A stretch of 6,477 nt of DNA from Actinomycetota bacterium (GTDB lineage: Bacteria; Actinomycetota; Actinomycetes; Acidothermales; Acidothermaceae): assembly GCA_003134755.1 (NCBI GenBank), contig PLCK01000148.1:6567-13043 (forward strand), read 5' to 3'. Positions 5,630-6,477 of the stretch are shown in pieces. Numbering within the stretch: the first letter of the stretch is position 1; the number at the start of each line of letters is the position of its first letter. A model generated the notes under the pieces. That model was given only the letters and a program-made list of their open reading frames with translations. It was not told the origin of the DNA and ran no database searches. Both the position numbers and the translations under genes were made by a program.

Positions 5630-6477
5630 ATGACGAAACTACCTAGCACCGCGAACGGCGAGTTCGCCGACGATGACGTGCTGGCCGCCGCCGACGCCTT
5701 CGCTTCCGACAGTTTCGACGGCGACCAATATGACCGCGAGGATCGCCAGGCGCTGCGTCGTGTCGCCGGCCTTTCGACCGAACTCGAAGACGTCACCGAG
5801 GTCGAGTACCGGCAGCTGCGACTCGAGCGCGTCGTCCTGGTCGGCGTCTGGACGGAAGGAACGCTGCGCGACGCCGAGAATTCGCTGATCGAGCTGAAAC
5901 TGCTGGCTGAGACGGCCGGGTCCGACGTTCTCGACGGCATCATTCAGCGTCGCGACAAGCCTGATCCGGCGACCTACATCGGCTCGGGCAAGGCCAAGGA
6001 GCTGCGCGACATTGTCGTCGCCACCGGTGCCGACACCGTGATCTGCGACGGCGAGCTCGCCCCGGGCCAGCTGCGCCAGCTCGAAGAGGTCGTGAAGGTC
6101 AAGGTCGTCGACCGGACCGCCCTGATCCTCGACATCTTCGCCCAGCACGCCCGCAGCAAGGAGGGCAAGGCGCAGGTCGAACTGGCCCAGATGACCTACT
6201 TGCTCCCGCGTCTTCGTGGGTGGGGTGAATCGCTGTCCCGCCAGGCTGGTGGCCAGGCGGCAGGAGGTGTCGGCATCGGTGGCCGTGGCCCTGGTGAGAC
6301 GAAGATCGAGACCGACCGTCGCCGCATCCGAGCCAGGATGGCGAAGTTGCGCCGGGAGATTGCCGACATGGCCACCGCCCGGGAGGTCAAGCGTCAGGAA
6401 CGGCGTCGCGGCGAGGTCCCTTCGGTCGCCATCGCCGGGTACACCAACGCGGGCAAGTCGTCGTTGCTCAACCGGCT
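5630..6477 (+). CDS. hflX: GTPase HflX, N-terminal part (3' end outside window)
   Basis: HflX is a translation-associated GTPase that binds the 50S subunit and, in other bacteria, splits stalled or hibernating ribosomes under stress. The frame is open to the window end, giving 282 complete codons. Residues 1-40 are acidic and variable. The conserved region begins at ALRRVAGLSTELEDV (41-55). The HflX N-terminal domain follows, with QRRDKPDPATYIGSGKAKEL (106-125), DTVICDGEL (135-143) and DRTALILDIFAQHA (161-174). Next are LPRLRGWG (192-199) and a glycine-rich linker into GRGPGETKIETDRR (218-231), with a basic coiled region to about 262. The G1 P-loop GYTNAGKSS is at 270-278; later G motifs are beyond the edge. 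ATG 5630 is the first plausible start, with a weak GGAA six nt upstream and 99 nt after the ArsR-type gene. The miaA-dapF-hflX order supports the call. Confidence 0.97.
   Translation, partial: MTKLPSTANGEFADDDVLAAADAFASDSFDGDQYDREDRQALRRVAGLSTELEDVTEVEYRQLRLERVVLVGVWTEGTLRDAENSLIELKLLAETAGSDVLDGIIQRRDKPDPATYIGSGKAKELRDIVVATGADTVICDGELAPGQLRQLEEVVKVKVVDRTALILDIFAQHARSKEGKAQVELAQMTYLLPRLRGWGESLSRQAGGQAAGGVGIGGRGPGETKIETDRRRIRARMAKLRREIADMATAREVKRQERRRGEVPSVAIAGYTNAGKSSLLNR

Overview
The window is GC-rich DNA whose gene order and protein sequences point to an actinobacterium (Actinomycetota). The evidence is the order miaA - dapF - hflX, a DUF1206 membrane protein, the wording of the HflX and DapF motifs (closest in my memory to mycobacterial and other actinobacterial homologues), frequent GTG starts, and -10 boxes lying only 6-8 nt before start codons, as expected of leaderless mRNAs. 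I cannot name the genus.

Layout: (1) Positions 1-2346, plus strand, are a conserved housekeeping run. It holds the C-terminal part of miaA (tRNA A37 prenylation), a six-helix DUF1206 membrane protein, a 68-residue S4-domain RNA-binding protein, and dapF (diaminopimelate epimerase, for lysine and peptidoglycan). (2) Positions 2347-5629 look like an accessory block between dapF and hflX. It starts with a GC-rich palindrome. Next comes an unrecognised six-helix membrane protein whose stop codon overlaps the start of a small winged-helix regulator. A nearly perfect 58-nt palindrome follows. A minus-strand MFS drug-efflux-type transporter then faces a divergent plus-strand ArsR-type regulator. (3) From 5630 to the window end is the 5' two-thirds or so of hflX (ribosome-associated GTPase), cut by the window edge just after its P-loop.

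How the genes fit together: miaA and hflX act on translation, and dapF serves the cell wall. The block between dapF and hflX contains two regulator/membrane-protein modules. In the first, the membrane protein and winged-helix regulator appear translationally coupled. In the second, an ArsR-like repressor probably controls the efflux pump through a dyad overlapping the pump's TTGACA -35 box. The 58-nt palindrome separates the two modules and supplies the transporter's stop codon. It could be a bidirectional terminator, an inserted repeat element, or both. No tRNA, rRNA, CRISPR array, transposase or toxin-antitoxin pair is visible. I did not find a clearly novel system. The strongest leads are the palindrome and the coupled membrane-protein/regulator pair.
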